Part shown: one piece after another, positions 48,519-56,949 of the stretch
Position numbering within the stretch: the first letter of the stretch is position 1
Layout of the letters: every line of letters begins with the position of its first letter
Assembly: GCA_040770645.1 (NCBI GenBank)
Contig: JAXGIS010000013.1
Location: forward strand, 1 to 56,949
Direction of reading: 5' to 3'
Length of the DNA: 56,949 nucleotides
DNA from: JAAYZX01 sp040770645
GTDB lineage: Bacteria > Actinomycetota > Thermoleophilia > RBG-16-64-13
Translations under genes and position numbers: made by a program
Notes under the pieces: generated by a model
The model's database searches: none
What the model was told of the DNA's origin: nothing
The model's input: the letters and a program-made list of their open reading frames with translations, nothing else

Positions 48519-49832
48519 GTGAGGTTCGTCCACACTGCGGATTGGCAGATCGGCAAACCATTCGCACGTATCAGCGATCCGCGCAAAAGAGCGCTGGTGA
48601 ATCAGGCGCGCGTGGCCGTGGTGGGGCGGATAGGGAGAGTGGTAGAGGAACAGGGTGCGGAGTTCGTGCTCGTGGCGGGTGATCTTTTCGACTCGCCCAG
48701 TGTGGACAAAGCCACGGTGTCGGCGGCCTGTGGTGCCATTGGCAGGATACCGGTTCCCGTGATCGCCATCCCCGGCAACCACGATCACGCGGGGCCCGGC
48801 AGCATCTGGGAGCAGGAGTTCTTCATACGCGAGCGGGAGCAGTTGGCCCCGAACTTGGTGGTGCTGACGGAACCCGGAGTGTATCGGATCAAATCCGCTT
48901 TCATCCTAGCGTGTCCTTTGCGCGCACGGACGGGTTGGGCAGATCCTACCGAGTGGGTGCGCACCCCTGAAACCTGGGTACCTTCCGAGGGTACGGGTGG
49001 CTCCCGTGGTGAGGCCGAAGGTGAGGCTGGGGGGTTCGGATCGCGAGATGGGGTCGAGGGCCCACGCATCGTACTTGCCCATGGTAGTACGCAGGTGTTC
49101 GTGGGCAGATGCGACGACGAGGACGAATTGGAGCGCACCTCGGGATCCGGCTTCATCGATCTTACGCGGTTGCCCGATCACCTGCTGGACTACATCGCGC
49201 TGGGCGATTGGCACGGCACCAAGCAGGTTGGTCCCAAAGCCTGGTACGCGGGCACTCCCGAGCCGGACCGCTTCGCTAAGAGCGGCGAATACGATCCCGG
49301 CAACATTCTCGTGGTGGATGTGGAACCGGGGGGCGAGCCCCGTGTCAACTCGGTGCATGTTGGGGAACTCCGCTGGGCGCAGTTGAGCCTCGATGTATCA
49401 GGAGCTACCGGCGTGCAGGCGGCTGTCGCCCGCATCGAGAAAGCGGTTGGGTTCGGGGTCGATGAAGCACTTCTTCGGCTGGAACTGAGTGGCTCGGTTG
49501 CCATCGCGGCGGCCGGGGAGCTTGAGCGCGTGCTCCAGTCACAGGAGGCGCGTCTGCTGCGTCTGAAGTTGGTCGATCGTACTACGGTGGAGCCCGGGGA
49601 GGATGAGTTGGTCTCGCTTCTTAGCTCCGCGGATCATCCGTTGGTTGCGAAGGTGACGGAACGCCTACTGGCTCAAGCTGATGGAGAAGGCGATGCGGCA
49701 GCGATAGCACGCATTGGCCTCCGTGACCTGCACGCGGCGGTCGAGTCTCAACCGGGGGCGAGGGTTGCCTCCGCAAAATCGGGAGGCCGCATCCGGCAGG
49801 CCTCCTATCGTTTGGAGGACCGGCCGACGTGA
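48519..49832 (+). CDS. SbcD/Mre11-like metallophosphoesterase (DNA repair exonuclease)
   Basis: 437 aa from GTG 48519 (AGGAGGGG upstream). Phosphoesterase motifs: I RFVHTADWQIGKPFAR, II VLVAGDLFDSP, III VIAIPGNHDHAG, IV VLAHGST, V YIALGDWHGTKQVG. Motif I has Gln where E. coli SbcD has the metal-ligand His (DWH), and V reads GDWHG rather than GHxH, a variant I associate with the YhaO-like branch. Its stop overlaps the GTG of the ATPase gene that follows, an arrangement like sbcDC, implying a nuclease-ATPase complex for DNA end or hairpin processing. The C-terminal third is helical and acidic. Confidence 0.88.
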   Translation: MRFVHTADWQIGKPFARISDPRKRALVNQARVAVVGRIGRVVEEQGAEFVLVAGDLFDSPSVDKATVSAACGAIGRIPVPVIAIPGNHDHAGPGSIWEQEFFIREREQLAPNLVVLTEPGVYRIKSAFILACPLRARTGWADPTEWVRTPETWVPSEGTGGSRGEAEGEAGGFGSRDGVEGPRIVLAHGSTQVFVGRCDDEDELERTSGSGFIDLTRLPDHLLDYIALGDWHGTKQVGPKAWYAGTPEPDRFAKSGEYDPGNILVVDVEPGGEPRVNSVHVGELRWAQLSLDVSGATGVQAAVARIEKAVGFGVDEALLRLELSGSVAIAAAGELERVLQSQEARLLRLKLVDRTTVEPGEDELVSLLSSADHPLVAKVTERLLAQADGEGDAAAIARIGLRDLHAAVESQPGARVASAKSGGRIRQASYRLEDRPT

Positions 49833-52609
49833 GGCTCATCGCCGCCACAGTGAGGAACTATCGTGTGCATCGCGAGGTCACGGTTGAGTTTGATCCCGCC
49901 CGCACGCTCATTGGGGGGCCCAACGAATCCGGCAAGAGCACGTTCATCGAGGCCGTACACCGGGCGCTGTTCCTCAAGGCCCAAGTCACGGGCGAGCCAC
50001 AACGGAGCATGGTGTCACGCACGCATCCGGGGCATCCCGAGGTAGAGGTTGACTTCGAGATCGATGGTACTTGCTATCACCTGTTCAAGCGGTTCGGTGG
50101 CCAGAGCGGCGTGGCACGGCTGACGCTGGTAGGTGGCCGCACTTGGCTCAATGAAGAAGCAGAGACCGTGCTGCACGGGTTGCTCGGGGTACCCGAGGTG
50201 GGTGGGGGTCGGGGTGTGGCCGACAGGGCTCGTCGGCAATGGGCGCACTTGTGGGTATGGCAGGGGACGAGTTCCGACGACCCCTGTCAATCGGCGCGTG
50301 AACAGAATGACCTGCTGCTGAAGGAGTTGCAGCGGCGGGGTGGGGCGGTGGTCATGCAGTCGGAGTTGGATGCCCGTGTGGCCGCTTGGTTCGCGGAGGC
50401 GGCAGACCGTGCTTTCGTGGGAAGTGGAAGACCCCGCGCGGGCTCTCCTCTGGACCAGGCCGCCAAGGAGCTGACAAAGGCGGAAGCCGCACGGGATTTG
50501 GCCGCGGATAGGCTTGCCACGTTGCGACAGGCGATCGACCAGTTCATGGAGGCAGAGACCACTATCGCGCGGGCTGTCAATGAACTGGCGGAGATCGAAC
50601 GGCAACTGGGGCCTGTCAAGGAGGCGCTCGCACTGGGCGCCAGGCTGCAAGAAGAGGAACGTGATCGGAAGCAGGTGCTGGAGCGGGCGGTGGAGCGGCT
50701 GACTGAGCTGCAGCGAATCGAAGAAGAGGTGCGAAAGGTTCGTGCTGAGCTATGCGAGGCGCGTGAACTGCTTGAGCCTCAGCAGGCCGAACTGCGTGAG
50801 GCGGAGGCCGAGCACTCCTTGGTCACGGGACAGCGTGAGAAGGCGTGGGAGGTGTTCGAGGCGGCCACGGCGGCTTCGCGTCTGGCGCAGAGGGGTCGCG
50901 CACTCGCGTCTGCGATTGCGAGTCGATTTGATTTGGCCGATCAGTGCGTAGAACTGGAGAACACCCTGTCGCGAATCCATGCCCTGGAAGAGGAGATTGG
51001 CAACGCTCGGCACGACCTCGGCAGACTGCCTCCAGTTGATGATGAGTTGATCGAACGGATTCGAGGGCTTGAGAGCGAAGTGGCACAGTCCAAAGCCGCT
51101 CTCACCGGCGTGGCCGCCGAAATCGAGTTGGTCACCGCCTCGGTGGGGGTGAGCATTGATGGGCAGACTCTCCTCCCCGGCGCCAGCCGTACGGTGACCG
51201 AGCCGGCCGAGGTGCGAGTGGGTGACATCGTCTCCTTGCGCATACGGCCGGGAGGAGGGGCGGAGCTGGGCCGGGCACGTGATCGAGCGCGCGGCGCCGC
51301 GGCGGCTCTGCGTGGCGCTCTGGAGGCCGTAGGGGTGGAGTCGGTCCAAGCGGCGAGTGACGCTTGGGGATTGGCGCGTGGTTTGCGGAGTGAGATCGAG
51401 CGCGCGCAGGCTGCACTCGATGCTTTGACTCCAGAGGACGAAGACCCGGCGGTCAGGCTGGTGAAAGCCAAGAAGGACCTGGCGGCCGCTGATGTCGAAG
51501 TGCAGCGGCTTACCGCTCTGATACCGGAAGCGCACGTCCCTGCTACACGCTCCGCGTGCCGTCTCTGGCTGAACGAACAGGAGGAGCGGCTGCGCAGGGC
51601 AGAGGCGGAGGAGTCGGAGGCAGAGGCTCGCTGGGAGGCCCTGAAAGCACGTCACGAAAAGATCGCGGCTCAGAGTGGGGATATGAGAGAAGCTGTGGCC
51701 GGTCTCCAGAGCCAGGTGGTCGGGCTCGAAGCCCGAGAACGATATCTGCTGGAAGTCCATGGGGACGACGTGAGCAGAGAGAAGTCCTTGACCACCGCCG
51801 GTGATGATAGGAATGCGGCTGAAGCAGCGTTGGAAGAGGTGCGCAACCGCTTGGAGGCGCTTCAGGTGCCGCGTCTGGAGGCGGATCAAGAGCGACTGGA
51901 GCGTGCGCGGAGAGAGGCTGAGGGCCGACAGATGGGAGCCACCACTGCGCGGGAGGTGGCTCGTTCGAAGTTGGGCACCGAAGGGACGGATGATCCGTAT
52001 GCCGATCTGGCTTTCGCGGAGGCTCAGTTGGCCTCGGCTCGGGAGCGTCACGACAGGGTTCGCCATAGGGCGGAGGCCGTGAGGTTGGTTGACAAGCTCT
52101 TTGCGGAGGAACAACGTGCCCTTTCTGAAGAGTTGTCACGCCCCCTGGCTGAGACCATCGAGTCCTACGTGCAATGTCTCTTCGGCCCCGAGGCCCGTGT
52201 CATACTCGAGTTCGATGAGTCAGGCGTCACCGGCATCGAACTGATTCGTCCCGGGGAGCGCGGGACTACGGGCTTCGACGATTTGAGTGAAGGCACCAGG
52301 GAGCAGGTGGCAGGGGCTGTGCGGCTGGCCGTGGCTGAGCTGCTGGCTGCGGGTGGCGAGGCGGGTTCGGGGGGTGTTACTGGGCGCAGCCCGAAAGATC
52401 GGGTAGGGAGCGGCTTGGTCGACGCCCGCTCGTTGCCGGTAGTCTTCGATGATGCCTTCGCGTACTCGGATCCCGAGCGCGTGCCCACATTGCAGCGCAT
52501 GCTCGACTTGGCCGCGGCACGCGGTATCCAGGTGATCGTGCTCACTTGCAACCCATCCGACTATGCGCTTCTGGGGGCCCATCAGGTCCTGTTGCCCTCA
52601 CCGCTCTAG
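49829..52609 (+). CDS. SbcC/Rad50-like AAA ATPase without a zinc hook
   Basis: 926 aa from GTG 49829 (GTGA overlap). Walker A LIGGPNESGKSTFIEAVH near residue 30; two long coiled-coil blocks (about 215-420 and 500-760); signature FDDLSEGTREQVAG near 819; Walker B LPVVFDDAFAYSDPERV near 872; and a final IQVIVLTCNPSDY where Rad50 usually has a His. No CxxC occurs anywhere, so the zinc hook of Rad50 is absent. At the apex of the coiled coil (about 430-480) is a beta-rich insert (VSIDGQTLLPGASRTVTEPA, VGDIVSLRIRPGGG). It resembles YhaN-like ATPases. Partner is the metallophosphoesterase just upstream. Confidence 0.88.
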   Translation: MRLIAATVRNYRVHREVTVEFDPARTLIGGPNESGKSTFIEAVHRALFLKAQVTGEPQRSMVSRTHPGHPEVEVDFEIDGTCYHLFKRFGGQSGVARLTLVGGRTWLNEEAETVLHGLLGVPEVGGGRGVADRARRQWAHLWVWQGTSSDDPCQSAREQNDLLLKELQRRGGAVVMQSELDARVAAWFAEAADRAFVGSGRPRAGSPLDQAAKELTKAEAARDLAADRLATLRQAIDQFMEAETTIARAVNELAEIERQLGPVKEALALGARLQEEERDRKQVLERAVERLTELQRIEEEVRKVRAELCEARELLEPQQAELREAEAEHSLVTGQREKAWEVFEAATAASRLAQRGRALASAIASRFDLADQCVELENTLSRIHALEEEIGNARHDLGRLPPVDDELIERIRGLESEVAQSKAALTGVAAEIELVTASVGVSIDGQTLLPGASRTVTEPAEVRVGDIVSLRIRPGGGAELGRARDRARGAAAALRGALEAVGVESVQAASDAWGLARGLRSEIERAQAALDALTPEDEDPAVRLVKAKKDLAAADVEVQRLTALIPEAHVPATRSACRLWLNEQEERLRRAEAEESEAEARWEALKARHEKIAAQSGDMREAVAGLQSQVVGLEARERYLLEVHGDDVSREKSLTTAGDDRNAAEAALEEVRNRLEALQVPRLEADQERLERARREAEGRQMGATTAREVARSKLGTEGTDDPYADLAFAEAQLASARERHDRVRHRAEAVRLVDKLFAEEQRALSEELSRPLAETIESYVQCLFGPEARVILEFDESGVTGIELIRPGERGTTGFDDLSEGTREQVAGAVRLAVAELLAAGGEAGSGGVTGRSPKDRVGSGLVDARSLPVVFDDAFAYSDPERVPTLQRMLDLAAARGIQVIVLTCNPSDYALLGAHQVLLPSPL

Positions 52610-52774
52610 AGACCGCCACTTGCGGCGCGAAGGAGCCCATCTACCGGAGCCGCTAGTCGTTTGGAGGTGGAGAGGTCGGTGGTCGCGAGGGGTTGGGATA
52701 TCTGGCCGATACGTTCCGCATCGCTTGCCATCGGTGCCCCTCACATGCCCAAGAGAAGCATCCACACTGAATGC
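52610..52774. other. Intergenic region before the molybdenum hydroxylase
   Basis: No gene seen. The promoter described next lies at its right end. GC-rich with no notable repeat. Confidence 0.35.
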
Positions 52775-52803
52775 TTGACTGCTGGTGGAAGTGATGCGAT
52801 ATT
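52775..52803 (+). promoter_or_regulatory. Promoter of the molybdenum hydroxylase operon
   Basis: -35 TTGACT (52775-52780), exact 17-bp spacer, -10 GATATT (52798-52803). Start of transcription expected near 52810, leaving a leader of about 70 bases before ATG 52880. Confidence 0.6.
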
Positions 52804-52879
52804 GAGTTCCATAAAGGCATGAATATCGGTCCAATCGGACTCACGCGGTTGCGGCCATGTGGCGAGGAGGCGGGCGAGG

Positions 52880-54442
52880 ATGAGGCAGACTATTGCGTTT
52901 CGAGTCAATGATGACGACTATGTCCTCGCCGTGGACCCTTATCGCACCTTGGTGTCGGTCTTGCGCGATGATCTGGGGTTGACAGGGACCAAGGTGTGGT
53001 GCGGTGGAGGTGATTGCGGTGCTTGCACGGTGATATTGGACGGACGCTCGGTGGTTTCGTGTTTGACATTGGCGGTGGAGGCCGACGGGCGGGAGATAGT
53101 GACGGTGGAGGGGATGGCTTCCTCCGGCCGTGAGCCACACCCCCTTCAGCGTGCTTTCGTAGAGAAAGGCGCTATTCAGTGCGGCTTCTGTACGCCGGGT
53201 ATGCAGATGTCCGCGCACCACCTGCTGTCGCGGTGCGCAAGGCCGACGGACAATGAGATCAGGCTGGGACTCTCCGGCAATCTATGCCGGTGTACGGGAT
53301 ACACGAAGATCGTGGAGGCAGTGGCGGCTGCTGCGGCAGAGATGGCAACCGGGCCTGGGCCCGCAGATGCCGACACATCCCCGTTGCCCGCCACGTCATT
53401 CACGCCCAAGCGCTCCGTAGAACCAACTGAGGCCGTAGGACCATTGTCCGGGGGTGAGGGGGTGGCCGGCGGCGGCTACGCCGCCCCGGCCACGGTTGAG
53501 GAGGCGTGCAGGTTACTGGCCGGGGCGAATGGCGACGCCGTTCTCATTGCCGGCGGGACCGACCTCATGCCCAAGCTGAGGGGTGCCGGACCGCAGGGGC
53601 GGCGACGGTTGCTCGTTGGGCTTCGCGGCATCCCGGAGTTGTCCGTACTGGCCTGCGACGCCGCCTCGGGTCTCCATATCGGTGCTATGGTGCGTTTGGC
53701 GGACGTGGCCGATCACGCCGGCGTCCGTGCCCTTTTCCCGGCGTTGTCTGAGGCTGCCGCGGCCACCGGCACTCCCCAGATCCGGAACATGGGCACCGTG
53801 GTCGGTAATCTCTGCAATGCGGCTCCCTCGGCCGATAACGCGCCTGCTCTTCTAGCACTGGAGGCACAGGTTCACATTGCTGGGCCGACGGGTAGGCGGT
53901 GGCTTCCGCTCAGCGACTTTTTTGAGGGCCCCGGCGCCACGCGGCTGGGGCCGGCGGAACTCGTTGTTGCCGTCACAACGCCTCCCCCTCCATCTCGCTC
54001 GGGCCTCTCCTACCAGTACCTGTCGGAGCGCGGCCGGGTTGATATCAGTGCAGTGGGTGTTGCGGTCTTCGTGGCTTTGACCGAAAACGGGGTTTGTGAG
54101 CACGTTCGTATTGCTCTTGGTGGTGTGGCGCCTACACCGGTGCGCGTCCCCCACGCCGAAGGGCTACTCCAGGGTCTTGTGTGGCGCGATCCAAAGGCCA
54201 TGGAGGTCGTCGATCGGGCTGCCGCGGCTGCAGCCGACGCCGCCCGACCCATCAACGACGTTCGCGCATCTGCGGGGTACCGGCTGCGCATGGTGCGGGT
54301 CCTCGTCGCGCGGGCCCTGGACGAGGCGCTGGCGCGGGCCTTGGCCGACAGTCCCAGCGATCCCCGGTGGTCCGACGCTTCCTCCCGTGCTGAAGCATCA
54401 GCCGGGCCTGACGATCCCGTTGGAGAAAGGAGTCGGCCATGA
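52880..54442 (+). CDS. Molybdenum hydroxylase fused [2Fe-2S] and FAD subunit
   Basis: 520 aa from ATG 52880 (GAGG upstream). The N terminus (about 1-155) is a CoxS/XdhC-type iron-sulfur subunit: the plant-ferredoxin-like cluster KVWCGGGDCGACTVILDG plus VVSC, and the second cluster IQCGFCTPGMQMSAH / NLCRCTGYTKIV. A Pro/Ser linker leads to a CoxM/XdhB-type FAD domain (about 195-500): LIAGGTDLMPKLR, TPQIRNMGTVVGNLCNAAPS with SADNAPALLAL, and CEHVRIALGGVAPTPVR. The two subunits are separate proteins in CO dehydrogenase and many xanthine dehydrogenases; here they are one chain. Overlaps the Mo subunit gene. Confidence 0.95.
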   Translation: MRQTIAFRVNDDDYVLAVDPYRTLVSVLRDDLGLTGTKVWCGGGDCGACTVILDGRSVVSCLTLAVEADGREIVTVEGMASSGREPHPLQRAFVEKGAIQCGFCTPGMQMSAHHLLSRCARPTDNEIRLGLSGNLCRCTGYTKIVEAVAAAAAEMATGPGPADADTSPLPATSFTPKRSVEPTEAVGPLSGGEGVAGGGYAAPATVEEACRLLAGANGDAVLIAGGTDLMPKLRGAGPQGRRRLLVGLRGIPELSVLACDAASGLHIGAMVRLADVADHAGVRALFPALSEAAAATGTPQIRNMGTVVGNLCNAAPSADNAPALLALEAQVHIAGPTGRRWLPLSDFFEGPGATRLGPAELVVAVTTPPPPSRSGLSYQYLSERGRVDISAVGVAVFVALTENGVCEHVRIALGGVAPTPVRVPHAEGLLQGLVWRDPKAMEVVDRAAAAAADAARPINDVRASAGYRLRMVRVLVARALDEALARALADSPSDPRWSDASSRAEASAGPDDPVGERSRP

Positions 54443-56859
54443 CCCGGGTTGAACCTCGCGATGTAGTCTCGCGCCGTTACGATACCGGTGCTGCTGCGGA
54501 ACCCAGCCTCGTCGGGCAGAACCTGCCGCGTGTAGACGGCCTCGACAAAGCGACTGGTGCCGCCCTTTACGCGGACGATATCTGTCTGCCCGGTATGCTT
54601 CACGGTCGGCTCCTGCGCAGCCCGCATGCTCACGCCCGCATTGTGAACATCGATACATCGCGAGCCGCCGCTCTCAACGGGGTTAAGTGCATCATTACCG
54701 GTGGTGACATTCCTCCGGTGCGGTTCGGCAACTGGCGCTTGATGCCGGACACGCAGGATCAGTACGCGTTGTGTATAGACAAAGTGCGATACATCGGCGA
54801 CGAAGTGGCAGCAGTGGTGGCCATAGACGTAGATACTGCGGAAGAAGCCCTCTCGCTCATCGAGGTGGAGTATGAGCCCCTCACCGCGGTGTTCGACGTT
54901 ACCTCCTCCCTCTCTCCAGGAGCGCCGCTGCTCCACGAGGAGCTTGCCGACAACGTCAGCGTGAACCGTCGCATTGAATACGGGGACCCAGAACGTGGTC
55001 TGGCCGAATCCGATCTGGTCCTCGACAACACGTTCACCGTTCACGCCGTGAGCCCCGCTTACCTGGAGCCGTGCTCGGCACTCGCCCGGTACGAGCCTGG
55101 GGGCCGTTTCACCGTGTGGAGCTCCACACAGGTGCCCTACATCCTTCAGTGCATGTTGGCTGCCACCCTGGGCGTTCGTGAGAACGATGTGCGTGTGATC
55201 AAGCCGGCGGTGGGCGGTGGTTTCGGTGGCAAGATGGAGCTGCGGGCTTGGGAGTTCTGTGCTGCGTTTGCCGCCCGCGAGACCGGTCGCCCTGTCAAGT
55301 TCACGCTCTCGCGGGAAGAGGAACTTGCCTATGGTCGCCGCCGCCATCCTATGACCATCCACTCTCGGGTGGGTTTCCGCAAAGATGGGGTGCTGGTGGC
55401 CAAAGATCTGGAGATCCTCCTGGATGGTGGGGCGTACAATGCCATGGGCCCCACGGCCACGTTCCTCTCGGGCAACTTCGGGGCTATGCTCTATCGCTAC
55501 CCGAGCTATCGCTACTGGGGTAGGCATGTGTACACGAACAAGCCGCCGGCCAGCGCCATGCGTGGGTTCGGGGCGCCGCAGTCGCTCTTTGCTTCCGAGT
55601 CGCAGATGAACATGGCGGCGGAGCGGCTGGGGATCGATCCCATTGAACTCCGTATCAAGAACGCCATGCGTACCGGCGATGTGATACCGGACGTAGCCAC
55701 TATCTCCAGTTGTGGGTTCATCGAGTCTCTGAAAAAAGCGGCCGAGGTCAGCGGTTGGCATGAGAAGCGCGGCACTTTCCGCGACCAAGTGAAGGCCGGC
55801 CCCGCCCCAGCCATGGTGCCGCAGGCTGCGGTCTCCTTGGCCCCGCGACGCCTGGTTCGAGGGCTAGGTGTGGGTTGCTATAGCTTCATCTCCGGTGGGG
55901 TCTTCAACTGGTTCAACACCCAGTACCCTTTCTCAGCAGCCGAGGTGCGGGCTTTCGCTGACGGCACGGTCCACCTGCTGACCATGGCTGCTGATATTGG
56001 GCAGGGGTCGGACAGCGTGCTGGTGCAGATCTTGGCTGAGGAGCTGGGTCTCAACCCCGCCGATGTCCGTCTCACCGCTGGCGACACGGCCATGACTCCG
56101 CAGGCCGACCTGGGCACGTGGGGCAGCCGTGTGACGCTGATGGCCGGCAACGCAGTTCTGGATGCCGCGCGCAAGATCAAAGAGGAGTTGTTTGGGGCGC
56201 TCTCGGCTCGTTTCGGACTCAATGTCATCTACGATCTGGAATGTCGTGACGGGCGCGTTCAGGTCAGGGGCCGGCCGGATCGAGGCCTCGCTTTTGGCGA
56301 GGCCGTAGCCATGGTCCAAAAGTCGCGTCGGGGGGAACCGCTCATCGCTAGGGGGTACTACACGCCTCGAGGAAAGGGTCTAGTTTCACCAGCCTTCAGT
56401 TTCGGCACGCAGGTGGCAGAAGTGGAAGTGGACCTAGACACCGGACAGGTCCAGGTGAAGAAGATGTGGACCGCCCACGACTGTGGTGTGCCCCTCAACC
56501 CCATGGGAGTGGAAGGGCAACTGGAAGGGTCCATTCACATGGGCCTCGGCTATGCTTTGTGTGAACAGTTCGCCATGGAAGATGGGCGTACGCTGAACAC
56601 CACCTTCCTAGACTACAAGATGCCGACGGCCCTCGATATGCCGCCCGGCGAGTCCTTCACCATCGAAACCTACGAACCCGAGGGCCCCTTTGGCGCCAAG
56701 GAGGCAGGTGAAGGGCTCGTCTCGCCTACTGCGCCGGCCATAGCCGAGGCGGTTCATCACGCCACGGGTTATCGCTGCATGGACTTGCCCATTACACCGG
56801 AGAAAGTATTGAACTGCCTTGACGATTCAGCATTGCTCCGCGACACTGTCGACCAGTAG
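54439..56859 (+). CDS. Molybdenum hydroxylase large (Moco-binding) subunit
   Basis: 806 aa; ATGA overlap with the fused small subunit. Xanthine-oxidase family: LPRVDGLDKATGAALYADD, LRSPHAHARIVNID, VGGGFGGKMELRAWE (Moco Gln/Gly loop), ASAMRGFGAPQSLFA, and the catalytic glutamate in FGAKEAGEGLVSPTAP near the C terminus; IGQGSDSVLVQILAEEL is another cofactor-contact block. Hydroxylates a heterocycle, aldehyde or aromatic acyl-CoA with water-derived oxygen. The VAYR-CSFR loop typical of CO dehydrogenase (Sec/Cys-Cu) is not seen, so CO oxidation is unlikely. Substrate not determinable; relatives include xanthine dehydrogenase and 4-hydroxybenzoyl-CoA reductase. Confidence 0.95.
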   Translation: MTRVEPRDVVSRRYDTGAAAEPSLVGQNLPRVDGLDKATGAALYADDICLPGMLHGRLLRSPHAHARIVNIDTSRAAALNGVKCIITGGDIPPVRFGNWRLMPDTQDQYALCIDKVRYIGDEVAAVVAIDVDTAEEALSLIEVEYEPLTAVFDVTSSLSPGAPLLHEELADNVSVNRRIEYGDPERGLAESDLVLDNTFTVHAVSPAYLEPCSALARYEPGGRFTVWSSTQVPYILQCMLAATLGVRENDVRVIKPAVGGGFGGKMELRAWEFCAAFAARETGRPVKFTLSREEELAYGRRRHPMTIHSRVGFRKDGVLVAKDLEILLDGGAYNAMGPTATFLSGNFGAMLYRYPSYRYWGRHVYTNKPPASAMRGFGAPQSLFASESQMNMAAERLGIDPIELRIKNAMRTGDVIPDVATISSCGFIESLKKAAEVSGWHEKRGTFRDQVKAGPAPAMVPQAAVSLAPRRLVRGLGVGCYSFISGGVFNWFNTQYPFSAAEVRAFADGTVHLLTMAADIGQGSDSVLVQILAEELGLNPADVRLTAGDTAMTPQADLGTWGSRVTLMAGNAVLDAARKIKEELFGALSARFGLNVIYDLECRDGRVQVRGRPDRGLAFGEAVAMVQKSRRGEPLIARGYYTPRGKGLVSPAFSFGTQVAEVEVDLDTGQVQVKKMWTAHDCGVPLNPMGVEGQLEGSIHMGLGYALCEQFAMEDGRTLNTTFLDYKMPTALDMPPGESFTIETYEPEGPFGAKEAGEGLVSPTAPAIAEAVHHATGYRCMDLPITPEKVLNCLDDSALLRDTVDQ

Positions 56860-56879
56860 CCTACAGAGGGAGACGTCAG

Positions 56880-56949
56880 ATGAAGCCATACCAAGTGGAT
56901 AAATCCATCCCCATCGACCGCATCCTGGTCTCCATCCTCCAGAAGCGGC
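56880..56949 (+). CDS. Start of an unidentified gene (cut by window end)
   Basis: ATG 56880 with GAGGGAG about eight bases upstream encodes MKPYQVDKSIPIDRILVSIL then QKR before the sequence ends. It is 20 bases after the molybdenum hydroxylase, so probably in the same operon. Too short to name. Confidence 0.6.
   Translation, partial: MKPYQVDKSIPIDRILVSILQKR

Noticed and set aside
54010..55788. 592-codon open frame on the minus strand inside the molybdenum hydroxylase genes
   Set aside because: It is antisense to two clearly conserved subunits; long empty antisense frames are common in GC-rich coding DNA. No family motifs.
52880..56859. Aerobic carbon monoxide dehydrogenase (CoxMSL)
   Set aside because: The large subunit lacks the Cys-containing active-site loop of CoxL and the gene order/fusion differs.

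Overview
This is a GC-rich bacterial chromosome segment with dense, often overlapping genes and frequent GTG/TTG starts. The gene mix points to an anaerobic or facultatively anaerobic, S-layer-bearing bacterium: a V/A-type ATPase, tryptophanase, ETF/acyl-CoA dehydrogenase, SLH-domain surface proteins, a molybdate/tungstate importer and a molybdenum hydroxylase. A deep-branching actinobacterial-type lineage is my best inference, but no rRNA is present and taxonomy is unproven.

Layout. 1-5.8 kb: end of msrB, a frameshifted acyl-CoA synthetase, then etfB-etfA-acyl-CoA dehydrogenase (lipid or amino-acid-derived acyl-CoA oxidation). 5.9-14.3 kb: V/A-ATPase operon H-I-K-E-C-F-A-B-D, closed by a strong hairpin. 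14.4-17.5 kb (minus): tryptophanase, tRNA-Glu, gltX. 17.7-23.6 kb: GMP synthase ATP-PPase subunit, an aminotransferase/ureohydrolase pair, a cupin, an HD-GYP protein. 23.8-28.1 kb: a heavily frameshifted stretch (conserved hypothetical, SLH surface protein, MFS exporter) with a tiny lipobox peptide ORF. 28.1-30.7 kb: tRNA-Gln, glnS, a mini ferritin-like protein. 30.7-36.9 kb (minus): a six-gene set of three exported proteins sharing a sulfite-oxidase-like (Moco-domain-like) fold plus a WtpABC-type importer. 37.2-42.6 kb: TetR, membrane protein, cupin, DUF389, a conserved hypothetical, LysR, a candidate structured small RNA, a C_GCAxxG_C_C protein. 42.6-48.3 kb: beta-propeller protein, lipoprotein, DMT transporter, DUF488, an internally deleted MFS gene, a PaaI-type thioesterase. 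48.5-52.6 kb: an SbcD/SbcC-like nuclease-ATPase pair. 52.9-56.9 kb: a xanthine-dehydrogenase-family molybdenum hydroxylase and the start of another gene.

Many genes carry small indels, including gltX and V-ATPase subunit B, whose loss should not be tolerated. I therefore read most of these breaks as sequencing or assembly errors, while other long stretches (28-37 kb, 48.5-56.9 kb) are clean. The most interesting signals are the importer operon with its three surface proteins, the two synthetase-tRNA pairs, the LysR-linked RNA candidate and the 17-residue lipobox peptide.
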